Positions 42,850-53,479 of a stretch of DNA of 64,000 nucleotides are shown here, piece by piece (within the stretch, counting starts at the first letter, position 1; the number at the start of each line of letters is the position of its first letter). Both the position numbers and the translations under genes were made by a program. The notes beneath the pieces were generated by a model. It ran no database searches. It was given only the letters and a program-made list of their open reading frames with translations, and had not been told where the DNA came from. Source of the DNA: Chrysopilus asiliformis. Lineage: Eukaryota; Arthropoda; Insecta; Diptera; Rhagionidae. The DNA is taken from contig OZ035960.1 in NCBI GenBank assembly GCA_964034945.1, positions 73,818,085 to 73,882,084 on the forward strand, in the 5' to 3' direction.

Positions 42850-43830
42850 ATTTTAATTTCCCCTCTCTCCGACGTTTCCCGGCCTTCCCCTCCCCTGTCA
42901 ACTCCCAATCGGATGGTCCGATCGGTCTGAAAATTTGTATGCGTACCTTTTTGGGGGACGGCTAGTGTTTTCCCCTTATCTATTTTCCCCTACCCCTTTC
43001 GCTTCTTAACCCCTCCCCTGTCAACTCCCAATCGGATGGTCCGATCGGTCTGAAAATTTGTATGCGTACCTTTTTGGGGGACGGCTAGTGTTTTCCCCTT
43101 ATCTATTTTCCCCTACCCCTTTCGCTTCTTAACCCCTCCCCTGTCAACTCCCAATCGGATGGTCCGATCGATCTGAAAATTTGTGTGCTCACATTTTGGG
43201 GGACGGCTAGTGTTTTCCCCTTATCTATTTTCCCCTACCCCTTTCGCTTCTTAACCCCTCCCCTGTCAACTCCCAATCGGATGGTCCGATCGGTCTGAAA
43301 ATTTGTATGCGTACCTTTTTGGGGGACGGCTAGTGTTTTCCCCTTATCTATTTTCCCCTACCCCTTTCGCTTCTTAACCCCTCCCCTGTCAACTCCCAAT
43401 CGGATGGTCCGATCGATCTGAAAATTTGTATGCTCACATTTTGGGGGACGGCTAGTGTTTTCCCCTTATCTATTTTCCCCTACCCCCTTCGCTTCTTAAC
43501 CCCTCCCCTGTCCCCTAATCGGATGGTCCGATCGGTCTGAAAATTTGTATGCGTACCTTTTTGGGGGACGGCTAGTGTTTTCCCCTTATCTATTTTCCCC
43601 TAGCCCTTTCGCTTCTTAACCCCTCCCCTGTCAACTCCCAATCGGATGGTCCGATCGATCTGAAAATTTGTATGCTCACATTTTGGGGGACGGCTAGTGT
43701 TTTCCCTTTATCTATTTTCCCCTATCCCTTTCGCTTCTTAACCCCTCCCCTGTCCCCTAATCGGATGGTCCGATCGGTCTGAAAATTTTTATGCGTATAT
43801 TTTGGGGGGCAGCGAATCCTTCAACCCTCA
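42850..43830. repeat. Eight-copy tandem array, 119-123 bp units
   Basis: The word TCGGATGGTCCGATCG occurs at 42909, 43032, 43155, 43277, 43400, 43519, 43642 and 43761. Units come in two forms, A (GGTCTGAAA...GCGTACC) and B (GATCTGAAA...GCTCACA), in the order A A B A B A B A, so the later part has a two-unit higher-order period of about 242 bp. GGTCCGATC-type palindromes lie in each unit. No coding frame. Confidence 0.9.
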
Positions 43831-44526
43831 AATTTTCCAGATAAAAAACAAACACATATGGGGGTTTTTAGGGTCGCCTAATCCAATTCTAATGTTTAGA
43901 AGTCTGTAAGGTTAACGAAAGGTTTCTGTCGATCTAAAAAATGTTGGTGACCAAAATTTTTGCTGTCGACCTTTAAAATTTAGTTTACAACTTACTGTTG
44001 CCATCCCTAAAAATTCGCTGTTTGGAACGATTAAAGTTTTGCTCTACCCATTTCCTAACATTAAATATATCTATATAATATGTATATACCAAAAGTCACT
44101 AAAAATTATAAAATAAAAAACTTTTTAAAAAAAAGTAAAAAAAACCGACTTAAAAATGCACTAAAAAGGAAAAAATAATTTTTTTTTGGAAGTTGGTGCC
44201 AAAATGGAAACAAACAATTTGCTCTCTTTTATTGTACAATCTAAAAGTGCACTAAAAAGGAAAAAATAATTTTTTTGGAAGTTGGGGCCAAAATAGAAAC
44301 TTAAAGAGGACTTCTATTCATATTTCTTGAGTGTTACTTTTACAGCTATCACCAATTCTATTACTGCTATCCAAATGAAAATATTTTATCTTTCGTGACG
44401 ACATCTGACAAAAGAATATTTTTTTAATTTTAACGGAGCTTACCCAAAAACAAAAGAATATTTGTTAATGTTGACCTGGGTTAAGGGCAACGTGCCAAGT
44501 AAGGAACAATACCGCTGAAATTTTTA

Positions 44527-45066
44527 TACCCGTATGGTATGGAATACCAAAGGGTATACTAACTTTGCCTTACCGTTTGTAACGCCAAGATCCCGTCATC
44601 ACACACAAAAATGAATTACACCAGTGTGTTAGGAATGACAAAAGATTTTGATTTCCGCATGTCCGTCCGTCCGTCTGTCCGTCTGTCTGTGAACTCGATT
44701 GCGGACGCACGGATTGAGCTAGAGCCTTGAAATTTTGCGCAGATCCGTTTTTCGTAAAATGCGAGGCTAAGTTCGTTAATGGGCGAAAACGGTCCATTAG
44801 GGGGGGGTACCCCCCATACGAACGAAATCGTTTTTTGCGAATATCTCAAAAACGGTGCATTTTATCAAAAAAGTGCAAGAACAAAAGTTATTTAGGATAT
44901 GATTCTACATAAAACTTCCATACATCAAAATCCGATTGGAACAAATTTTAAAAAATCTCATTGAAAACTTTGACTTCAAAGTGTAATTTTGGTACAACTG
45001 TTCACTTAAATCACCATACGGGTTTTCAATAATTGCCAGATTGGCAAATATAGCTTTTGTTATGTT
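44527..45066 (-). repeat. mini-me-like repeat with (GTCY)n, third copy
   Basis: It starts TATACCCGTATGGTATGGAA, has a GTCC/GTCT array at 44662-44690 and ends in the shared GGTTTTCAATAATTGCCAGA. It is close to 29597-30143 throughout. Confidence 0.7.
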
Positions 45067-45460
45067 TATATTATGTAGGTAGGCTGTAAAAAAATAATGG
45101 TTTGAATCTCATCTCTGTGACTTATTAGAAAACAAAAACTTTTGGTACAATTCAATAAATAATAATTTTATTTATTAGAAATTTTTTAATTTTATATATT
45201 GTACAATAAAAGAGAGCAAATTGTTTGTTTCTATTTTGGCACCAACTTCCAAAAAAAAATTATTTTTTCCTTTTTAGTGCATTTTTAAGTCGGTTTTTTT
45301 TACTTTTTTTTAAAAAGTTTTTTTTTTTTTAAATTCAATGTCTCAAAATGACGATTAAGCAACTGCATAGAAGCAACACTAAAGTTTTGTATTTGGAGGG
45401 GCGCCACTTTGAGATCTCGCACCACCTAAAAATTTGGCTAGGACCGCCACTGCTCTCAGA

Positions 45461-46809
45461 CTTACGTTTAACAGCTGAGAAATATATTCGCTCTTTCCAT
45501 TTATTTGTGAGATAGAGTTATACATTTTTTTGATTTGTGAGAAGGAGTAACGTATAAACTCAAGAACTACTGCACAAAGATAGACTATGTATCATGACCG
45601 ATTTGATAATTTAAATTTTAAAATTTGTGCGATTTGATAATTTAAATTATTCATTTCGTGGAGAACGAATTTAAATAAGGTATTTTGTCACCGACCAATT
45701 CGTTTATTTTAAAAAAAATCTATTTGTATGGGAGAGGGAGGTAGGAGTGGTCCAACTGGATAGATAAGTTGTATAAAATTATATTCTAAACACATTTCGT
45801 CTTTATAAATTTTTCGATACGATACACCGTTTTCGAGAAAATAAGGAAAAAGTATTCAATTTGTATCAGTTCAAGAATTTTGCCAGTTCAAGAACTTAGC
45901 ATTGCCATTTACGCGAAACGCAACTGTAAATATTTCAAATCTCTAGGTCAATCCTTCCGAAAGTTCTGATATTCACGGATATATAGACGGACAGACGACA
46001 GATAGACAGACGGTCGGACATGCAAAAATCGAAATCTTTTGTCATCCCAAACACCCTAGTGTAGTTCATTTTTGTGTCCAGCGATTGATTTACAACTAAA
46101 TCTAATATACTTCAATATGATTCTCACATTGTGTGGAGGTCCCCACTCTGGAGTGCAGGAACAAACTTATTGGGGTGCGAGAGCGTTTTTTTTGATTTGT
46201 AAGATAGTTATATTTTTTTTTGATTTGTGAGATGGAGTAACGTATAAACTCAAGAACTACTGCACCAACATAGACTATGTATCATGACCACGATTTATAG
46301 TTCGGTGTGGTCGCGATATCGGCTCCCCTTTCACCCCCTCGCCTGTTATCTTTCGAACCTCTGAAGGGATTTGAATACGGTTTTCAGTGTTGGGCAGGTC
46401 AATCATAAAAGAAATTTTCATCCACTCAAACTACTCCGCTCTACATGGTGCGAGCCCCCTCTCCTGCTATCTCCTAAACTACAGAACGGATTTTTATACG
46501 ATTTTTGGTGTTGGATAGGTTATCTGTCAAGGTATATTTTCGACCAATCCCCTTTTCAGCTATCTCTCAAACTATTTTATGGATGGTCAACATATGTTAC
46601 AACATAAATGCAAAAATCTCAAGTATCTGGCGATAATTTTCTTGAAAACAGTGCGTCAAACCAAAAAAATTATGAACGAAAAATTATTTGAAATATAATT
46701 ACTGCATAATTTTTCTATACATCAAAATACTTTTGAAAAAAAAAGGTTTTTTCATATTCAAAAATTTATTATAATACTACCCGGGCAACGCCGGGTTTTT
46801 GCAAGCTAG
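45461..46809 (+). mobile_element. Helitron-like non-autonomous element with canonical 3' end
   Basis: The stem-loop CCCGGGCAACGCCGGG (46780-46795), then TTTTTGCAAGCTAG|T, is the hairpin plus CTAG-T terminus of Helitrons, ending at 46809. Two copies of TAACGTATAAACTCAAGAAC (45549 and 46231) with GACTATGTATCATGACC show an internal direct repeat of about 680 bp. The 5' end (TC) is not located. Confidence 0.65.
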
Positions 46810-47098
46810 TTATAAAATATAAGTTTATACCAGGTATAAACGACCATATTTTTATGTCCCTTCTATGTTATAACCGGTTTCCTTGTATTTTTATTTCAAA
46901 TTATAGGAGATGCTGAAAGTGTTAATTAAATATTAAGAAATTATTATTAATTATTATTGATTATTTAATTATTCACAATTAAAACGATTTTTTTCGACCA
47001 AGGCAATTTTTCTGCGTTTCAAATCTAAAAGTTGCATTTTGATTTCATTTTTTTGTTTTCGTAAAATCAATTTCTCCTGCAAATATTCGTTATGTTTT
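46810..47098 (-). pseudogene. C-terminal coiled-coil of a second Myb/SANT-type protein
   Basis: The minus strand (46985-47098) reads NEYLQEKLILRKQKNEIKMQ then LLDLKRRKIALVEKN, a charged helix like the C-terminal coiled coil of transposon Myb/SANT proteins (compare LYDLKEKKFN at the end of the 47729-48730 gene). No start or DNA-binding part is seen. The rest of the interval is AT-rich. Confidence 0.4.
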
Positions 47099-47665
47099 TT
47101 AACCCTTTGGACCCTAATGGGATAATTCGTCCCAAAAAATTTTTGTGTAGAAACTGTTATATAAATTTGCTTTACAGATTGGTTCAGAATTGTCGCATTA
47201 AGTTATATGAGGACTTTTTTGAAATTATGTCTGGGATTATTCCTGTCCTTGTTTGTGTAGTTGAGCAAAAACTTTTGACAAGTTGCAAGTGTTGGTAATT
47301 CTGTGAGCAATTTATTGGCACAATTAGAAGTCTTTATTTAAAAAAAAAACGTGTTTTGCTACACATTGAATATATTTCCACCAGGTAAGTCTTTTTGGAA
47401 TTCAAGAATGTGACAAAAATATGAAATTACTAAAATTGGGATTATATGTCCTTATAGTTGCATATAAACCAGTTGTTGTGGGACAACACATTGCGACCTA
47501 AAAGTATCATTATATGATTCAAATATATTATTATCTTTAACAAAATTTGCTTTATTATACTTTAGTTTACGGTTTTTTATAATACTAATGAGTCATAATA
47601 GACCAAAAATACATAATTTCCCGAAACTGGGACTTATTATCCCAGGACATTTCAGGATGAAGCGC
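47099..47665. mobile_element. Possible piggyBac-like MITE
   Basis: TTAACCCTTTGGACCCTAAT at 47096 is followed by TGGGATAATTCGTCCCA. A related inverted block, TGGGACTTATTATCCCA, lies at 47627-47643. The TTAA next to CCC suggests piggyBac, but the right TTAA is not clear. Weak. Confidence 0.3.
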
Positions 47666-47728
47666 CTAAAGCTATATTCTGAAAACAATATATATGTTAA
47701 ATTAGATTTCCTTCTTAACGGTCAAACT

Positions 47729-48730
47729 TTAAAAACCTAAAAAAGGTGAACAGCCGAAAGTCGGGTTCAAAGGATTAAATTTCTTTTCTTTCAAATCATA
47801 AAGTTTTCTGGAATATTCCAGATTTTCATTAAAATCTTTATTTATATTTTCTAACAGGCTTGTCTGTTGCTGCAACAAGCGCAGTCTTACTTCAGACTCT
47901 TTGTTTTTATTTTGTCCTGTGCTCGTTGATTTTGTGGGTCGATTGATTACGGGGCTTGACTCTATTGGTACTGTGTTCCTTACGTACGTAGGATCAACGT
48001 TATCTTCTGAAGCTGTTATTTCCTCTATTGATGTTTGATCAATGCCTGCTGTCGCCCTGGTCTGCGTGCAAGTAGCGGTCGTAATATCCTTTAACCCAAA
48101 AAGTCGACCACCGGGGTCTACACTTTGTTGCAGCGATAACAAACTGATTACAGTTTCTTCTAAGGGGGAAAACTTATATAACTGGTTTTGGCCTCCAACA
48201 GTAGCAGCTAACTCTTTTTGATTATGGACAATTTTTTTCTTCAATTTATTTTTATAATCCGTCCAAACCTGTAATAAAAAAGTATTTGGAAATCTTACGA
48301 CTGTATAACGAATAAACATAAAACAAACAAACCTTGGCCCATTCTGCTCCACTTCTGAGTGGAGGACCCAGGTTATTTATGAAAATAGATAAATTTTCCC
48401 ACGCATCCCGTAGGTCCTTTTTAGAGCTTCCAAATTGAGTAAATCCGGTTGCCATTTCCCTGTTTTTTTTTGCATATGGCTAACAAGGAGCTCAAACTGC
48501 TTACCATTCGTAATTTTATTGCTAAAATTTAAAAACTAGATAATTTTAGCAGCAAAAAATGTCTTCAATTTTTGAATTCAACCGGAATGGCTTCAATTTT
48601 TAACTAAATCGATTAATTAATTGATTTAATTCGTTTTTAGACCCCTCAATTGAAGACGACATGTGTAAGAAACTAGAAACTACATTATTAAAATTAAATA
48701 TGCATACCTTCTTTCTTTATTCATTTTCAT
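47729..48730 (-). CDS. Three-exon Myb/SANT-like DNA-binding protein
   Basis: Exon 1 48708-48730 (MKMNKER plus two bases), intron with GTATGC donor, exon 2 48333-48521 (SNKITNGKQFELLVSHM, then EMATGFTQFGSSKKDLRDAW), intron 48269-48332 ending TTACAG, exon 3 47729-48268 (VWTDYKNKLKKKIVHNQKEL, a Ser/Thr-rich middle, a Gln-rich then coiled C-terminus LLQQQTSLLENINKDFNENL). W positions in AWENL, EWAKVW and KLKKK fit the Myb/SANT-like domain of insect transposon and zeste/apontic-type proteins. A run of nine A at 48463-48471 leaves exon 2 one base short, so the frame slips once; that may be a homopolymer error or a real mutation. It is antisense to PMVK within its intron. Confidence 0.65.
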
Positions 48731-48743
48731 GGTTTTTATAATT

Positions 48744-49110
48744 TTAGCTGTTGATGCCACAATCGGCGCGCCTCGATTTGGATTTGTATTTCGTAACCGC
48801 AACAGGAATTTTTAATTGAATGTTATTATTAACTCTATTGACGTCATCATTCTTTGGCTCGCATAGCCAATCGTGATGCCTGAAATTGTTGGCGATGTTC
48901 GGGAAAACCTTATTTTCAAGATCTTCAATTGATGACTGAAGTTGACAGAACCAAAAGTTGCTTGGCAAATGTTTGTGCAGAAACATCTCCAAATAAATGC
49001 ACACGCATATTAGTCGACAGTGTAATTTTTTTCACATGTCGCCAGAGAGCCGAATTCTTCAGGCATGCGTTCAGCTCGTCTGCTGGTGTTGATCTTGGAA
49101 TGACGGGCAA
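48744..49110 (-). pseudogene. Helitron PIF1-like helicase, internal fragment
   Basis: Two overlapping frames read VIPRSTPADELNACLKNSAL, LWRHVKKITLSTNMRVHL, then KVFPNIANNFRHHDWLCE and NDDVNRVNNNIQLKIP. This is the stretch upstream of the final motifs in Helitron helicases. A frameshift lies near 48925-49000 and the fragment ends abruptly at both sides. It abuts the start of the Myb/SANT gene on the same strand. Confidence 0.8.
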
Positions 49111-50764
49111 AGTTTTTTCAAAAATCGCAATTTCGTTTTTCTCGATTTACTCCCAAACTACGCGTTTTTTAGTGGCCTTAAGTATGACAAAACTTGGAGA
49201 AAATAAAATTTCCCACACTTTTGTCTTTAGCTATAACTCGATATCTCCACCTGTTATCGAGATAAACCGTTATTTCCAAAAAAACAGTTTTTTGCGATTA
49301 TCTCGAAAACTAACGGGTTTTTGCTGACTGAATGTATGATGTGAATTAATGAGAATGGCATTCTGCACAATTTTGTTTTTTACCTTTATCCGTTATCTTT
49401 TACCGTTATTGAGATATTTTCATTAATATGTAAAAAATCATATGTTTGCGAATAATTTGCAAACTAACGGTTTTTCGACAAATCAGTTAAAAGAATAATT
49501 AAAGATGTTAACATTTTCTACATTTTTGTCATTTACTGTAAATTGATATCTTTTACCGTTCTCAAGTTATCTCAAATTTTGTACGTTTTTGATATTTTTG
49601 AATAAACCAATAATTTATTGGGACGTCGTCTTAGGTTGACAACGCGACAGGGCTCTAGCGTAAATGGCGCAGGGTCGTAGATTTTGTAGAAGAAAGTTTT
49701 GTGTTGACCACAACTGATATTTTTAATATGACTCCAATCAACTCAGGAGTGATCGGGAAATGTTTTTTAGGCAAAATTAAGAGGTCGAAATTTTTCATGA
49801 ATACAATACTTTATTATACTCCGTAGAAGAAAGTAAAAACTGTTTAATCTTCGGATTTGGGTTTTCTTTGGTTGTGGTATAGTATCACTATCAGAATCGG
49901 TACTAGAAATTTAATCAATCGGACTGTTCTGTATTGTCATTACCAATTAACGAATTGAATTGCTGTCTGTATTTGCAACATCAGTAATGTTAGTAGATTT
50001 ACTTTTGGTTACGAAATCAGTAATCAACATTTCGTCGGCTAAAAGTGAAATTGTGCTAAGTCCATTATACCAAATTTGACAGAAGAGCAATAAAAAACCT
50101 TGTTAAATCATTTTAATTTTCATATAAAGAAAACTGAGCCAAATTTTTCTCATTTAAAGAAAACTCAGTGTTATTGAAAGATAATTAAAACGATTTAACA
50201 ATGTTTTCATTGCTCTTCTCGAAAATTATACCAAATGGACTTAGCACAATTTCACTTTTAGCCGACGATTTGCTTGTTTTGGCGCATATCTTTGTAAATT
50301 TCTTAAAAATAGCTTTACATTTTTTCTTGTTTACATTTCTTATTTAAATTTACTTTGACATTTGTGACAAAAGAGGTGCGTTCAATAAAACGAGTTTAAA
50401 CGTGTGCGTTCAATAACACGAGTATGTGAAAAGAGTGCGTTCAAATCATGAAAAAACATTTTTTTTTCCAAATTTAAAAACCGTGTAAATGCGAAACAGT
50501 GTAAATCGAGTGCCGTGTAAATCGAGGGATGGGTGTACTTGCAAACTAAGTTTTTCGAAAAAACACAATTTTCGTTTTGAGGTCGTCTTTGATTGACAAA
50601 ACGATAGGGCTATAGCGTAAATAGCGCAGGGTCATAGATTTTGTGGAAGAAAGTTTTGTGTTGGCCACCACTGATATTTTTCTACAAGTTTTAACCCCGA
50701 TTATACCATAGACAATATGAAGCATTGAACATATTTTCGAAATATCTTAAAATTTAACAGTTGC
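49111..50764. repeat. Unassigned region with a 115-bp direct repeat
   Basis: The block GGCTCTAGCGTAAATGGCGC...AGTTTTGTGTTGACCAC at 49621-49735 recurs at 50577-50690 in the same direction. A looser motif (CTCGAAAACTAACGG) repeats at 49300-49480. The MITE 50031-50270 lies between. No gene. Confidence 0.5.
50031..50270. mobile_element. 240-bp foldback MITE
   Basis: Ends TCGTCGGCTAAAAGTGAAAT and complement are inverted for about 85 bp on each side (50031-50118, 50186-50270) around an AT-rich loop. The target duplication is short (TT) and uncertain. Confidence 0.7.
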
Positions 50765-50777
50765 AATTTAAGAACAA

Positions 50778-51309
50778 CGAACAGTTGGTGCACGTCGATG
50801 TTGTATTCCCAGCATTTCTCAAGCACCTGTTTAACGGAGAACAACTGGTCCGTTGTCGATCTTCCGGGTCTAAAGCCGCCTTGATATTCGCCGATTATAT
50901 TTTCCGCATTTATTCTGAGTCGTTGTTCGATAATTTTTGAAAACACTTTGTAGCATGCACACAGCAATGAGATTCCCCTGTAATTTTCGCAACGTAGACG
51001 ATCACCCTTTTTGTACACAGGACATATAATACTTTTCCGCCAGTCCTCGGGCATTTTTTCACTTGTCCAGACTTTAACTATTAATCTATGGATTTGTCGA
51101 GTGAGCTCGGATCCACCTTCTCTTAAGAGCTCCGCGGGGATACCGTCGATTCCGGGTGTCTTATTTCGCGTAAGACTATGTAATGCTGTCTCTACCTCTT
51201 CAAAGGTAGGAATGGTGGGCAGCTGTTCACCATCTGAGTCGTCCGGAATCATATAATGTTCAGTGTGTGACGTTGTCAAAATACTGAGCCCATCTTGTTT
51301 TAATTTCAT
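50778..51309 (-). pseudogene. RTE-like LINE RT, N-terminal part
   Basis: The frame has RNKTPGIDGIPAELLREGG, WRKSIICPVYKKGDRLRCEN, YRGISLLCACYKVFSKII and GEYQGGFRPGRSTTDQLFSV, then stops matching at DVHQLFV where the inverted segment ends. It is therefore cut just before the first catalytic motif of RT (F.DF..AYDS in the other copy). Confidence 0.85.
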
Positions 51310-52591
51310 TCGCGTTGCTTATGATGTTACCATCTTCATCCTTGCAAAGAGTCGTTTGGGGTTTGTATCCTTGTCTCATCTGTTTCACGGTTCTGAATGC
51401 TGCTCGGACGTCGTTTTTTTCCATGTCTTCGTCCAATGATAAAATTTTATCATTACTCAGTTTTCGTTGTTTACGCCTGCAGAGTTTTTTTGCGTATCGT
51501 CTGAGTTCATGATAATTTTCCTCTCTGGCTCGTGTTCGTCTTTCAATAAGTAGCCGGTAAGCTTGGTTTTTCTTATCAATTGCATCTTGGCATTCCTCAT
51601 CGAACCAATCATTCCGTTTCCTTCGTTCTAGATGCCCTAAGGTGACTTCTGCTGCGTGCTGGATACCATTCTTTATGTACTGCCACGTGTCGTCAACACT
51701 TTCTCCGGGCTCGCCCTGGGAAGAAACATCAAAGTGTGCTTTCACTTTAGACATATAAGCTGTTTTGAGGTGGTCATCTTTCAGCTTTTGTACATTAATC
51801 TTCGGGGGACCGTTTTTCTTATACTGACCCTCACGTGCTATGCGGGAGCGGTAATTCGCTCGGACAAGGAAATGGTCCGAGTCACAGTTAGCACCGCGAA
51901 GCGTTCTTACATCTAGAATACTGGAGGCTGCCCTTTTTTCAATCAGAACGTGGTCTATTTGGTTAGATGTCAATCTGTCGGGTGATGTCCATGTTATTTT
52001 GTGTACATTCCGATGCGGGAAGCATGTGGAGCTTACCACTAGATTTCTGCTACTGGCGAGGTCAATGAGTCTTTGGCCGTTGTCATTTGTTTCACTGTGA
52101 AGACTATGCCCTCCTGTTGTGCCTCTGTGAAACAATTCCTTACCGACTTTGGCGTTAAAATCTCCCAGCATAATTTTGATATCATTTGAGGGCAGACTAT
52201 CAAGTGTGCTTTCTAGCGTAGCGTAAAATTCGTCTTTGATGACATCATCCTTTTCCTCTGTTGGGGCATGGCAGTTGACGAACCAAACGTTGAAAAACCT
52301 CAACTTGATGCGAATTGCGCAGATCCGATCATTAATTGGTTTGAAATTCGTTACCAGCTGCTTAAAAGTCTTATCCACGACAAAGGCGACTCCAAATTCT
52401 CTGCTTCCTTCTACTTTGCCGCTGGTGAAGATCGTATACGAGCCACAATCGTTGATCTCGCTTCCGAGCCATTTCGTTTCCTGGAGTGCAAGGATGCTGA
52501 TGTTGGTACGAGCTACTTCCTGAAGAAATTCTCGTAAGGCACCCGTTCTATAAAGTGATCGCACATTCCAAGTTCCAAAAGAGAAGTCCAT
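51260..52591 (-). CDS. RTE-like LINE ORF: endonuclease and linker
   Basis: The 443-residue open frame starts MDFSFGTWNVRSLYRTGALR and shows APE-type endonuclease blocks in order: ILALQETKWLGS (Glu), WFVNCHAPTEEKDD, IKIMLGDFNAKVG (Asp/Asn), HKITWTSPDRLTSNQIDHVL and NCDSDHFLV (SDH). The rest is the basic linker to RT. The frame is open but shifts just before RT, so ORF2 is not intact. Insect annotation often labels these fragments 'craniofacial development protein 2-like'. Confidence 0.85.
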   Translation of the reverse strand: MDFSFGTWNVRSLYRTGALREFLQEVARTNISILALQETKWLGSEINDCGSYTIFTSGKVEGSREFGVAFVVDKTFKQLVTNFKPINDRICAIRIKLRFFNVWFVNCHAPTEEKDDVIKDEFYATLESTLDSLPSNDIKIMLGDFNAKVGKELFHRGTTGGHSLHSETNDNGQRLIDLASSRNLVVSSTCFPHRNVHKITWTSPDRLTSNQIDHVLIEKRAASSILDVRTLRGANCDSDHFLVRANYRSRIAREGQYKKNGPPKINVQKLKDDHLKTAYMSKVKAHFDVSSQGEPGESVDDTWQYIKNGIQHAAEVTLGHLERRKRNDWFDEECQDAIDKKNQAYRLLIERRTRAREENYHELRRYAKKLCRRKQRKLSNDKILSLDEDMEKNDVRAAFRTVKQMRQGYKPQTTLCKDEDGNIISNANEIKTRWAQYFDNVTH

Positions 52592-52833
52592 TTTTCGTTG
52601 CCTGAGTCGTTGCCGTTGTATCCGAAACTATATCCGAGGCTGTGTCCTGGGTTCCTTGATATATTAGGTTTTCCGGGGAGACGTTATCAGCGCCTCGCCC
52701 AACCCCCAACCTGGAGGGCCAGTCTGGGTAACCATCCCGTTTAAAGCGCGGGATACTCGCTTTCACCCTTCTCCGTCTGCTGTCTAAAAAGACACCCAGT
52801 GGTCACCACGAGGAGGTGGAGATAGGATTCGAT

Positions 52834-53449
52834 AGCAGAGCAGGCAGATAAATTTGTATACCTGGGAGCCCTACTCAGTCAAGATGGCACCGAACGCCAC
52901 GAAATCCAGCAAAGGATCACCGCTGCCAATAAGGCGCTCTATGCGGTGCTTCCCGTATTGAAGTCTAAAAATGTCCACAAAAACAACAAGCAACGCATCT
53001 ACAAAATATTAATTCGTCCTGTACTGATATATGGATGCGAAACGTGGACGCTAACGCAGTCCCTAGAAAGACTTCTCGACAATTTCGAGCGAAAGGTCCT
53101 CCGAAAAATATATGGACCGGTGAAAGAAGGAAACTCGTGGCGACTCCGATACAATCACGAATTATACCAGCTATTCGACGACCCGCCCGTGTCGACCACA
53201 ATCAAGCTCCGTAAACTCCAATGGGCTGGCCATGTCGAAAGAATGCACGACGGTAGAATACCGAAACAGGTACTAAGGGGCAGAGCTCAAGGAAACCGGC
53301 CGAAAGGAAAACCGCGAAAACGCTGGGAGGACTCAATCGACGCAGACTGCAGAGCAGTCTTAAATTTCGCCAACTGGAGGTCGAAGGCGTTAGACCGAGA
53401 CAACTGGAGGAGGTGCATCAGGGAGGCCAAGGCTCGCTTCGGGCTGTAG
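52834..53449 (+). pseudogene. RTE-like LINE ORF2 C-terminus (sense 3' segment)
   Basis: The frame includes ADKFVYLGALLSQDGTE, LIRPVLIYGCETWTLTQSLE, LRKLQWAGHVERMHDGRIP and GKPRKRWEDSIDADCRAVLN, ending at the natural stop after ARFGL (TAG at 53447). It matches the end of the 54333-59179 copy closely. Tail: GCCATCGGAAAAAAAAAA. Confidence 0.85.
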
Positions 53450-53479
53450 CGCCATCGGAAAAAAAAAATTTAAGAACAA

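Larger units (their letters stand above)
42691..45302. repeat. AACCGACTTCC-type dispersed insect repeat
   Basis: It begins AACCGACTTCCAAAAAAGGA and ends with the inverted AAGTCGGTTTTTTTT at 45289-45303. The 3' portion has palindromic modules (GTGCACTAAAAAGGAAAAAA at 44157 and 44248; complement at 45244-45282). Repeats that begin this way are widespread in insects; I cannot assign a class. A mini-me copy (44527-45066) sits inside. Confidence 0.55.
39769..45452. mobile_element. 5.7-kb hAT element with perfect 8-bp duplication
   Basis: Ends CAGCGGCGGCTCTAGGGCGG and, from the right, CAGTGGCGGTCCTAGCCAAA are flanked by CTCTCAGA at 39761-39768 and 45453-45460. It contains hAT transposase remains (40627-42658) and four later guests: 40022-40626, 40848-42320, an AACCGACTT repeat (42691-45302) and, inside that, a mini-me copy. 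The left 150 bp is unusually GC-rich. Confidence 0.85.
50778..53466. mobile_element. RTE-like LINE with a 5' inversion (twin priming)
   Basis: The 13-bp duplication AATTTAAGAACAA lies at 50765-50777 and 53467-53479. Between them the LINE's 5' portion is inverted (minus strand, 52830 down to 50778) and is joined at about 52833 to its 3' portion in plus orientation (52834-53453) followed by an A-rich tail. The RT sequence between the two parts, known from the copy at 54333-59179, is missing. This is the expected product of twin priming. Confidence 0.85.

Noticed and set aside
42850..43830. CRISPR-like array of regularly spaced repeats
   Set aside because: The whole 120-bp unit repeats, with no unique spacers, and the context is eukaryotic transposon DNA. 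It is a tandem satellite.
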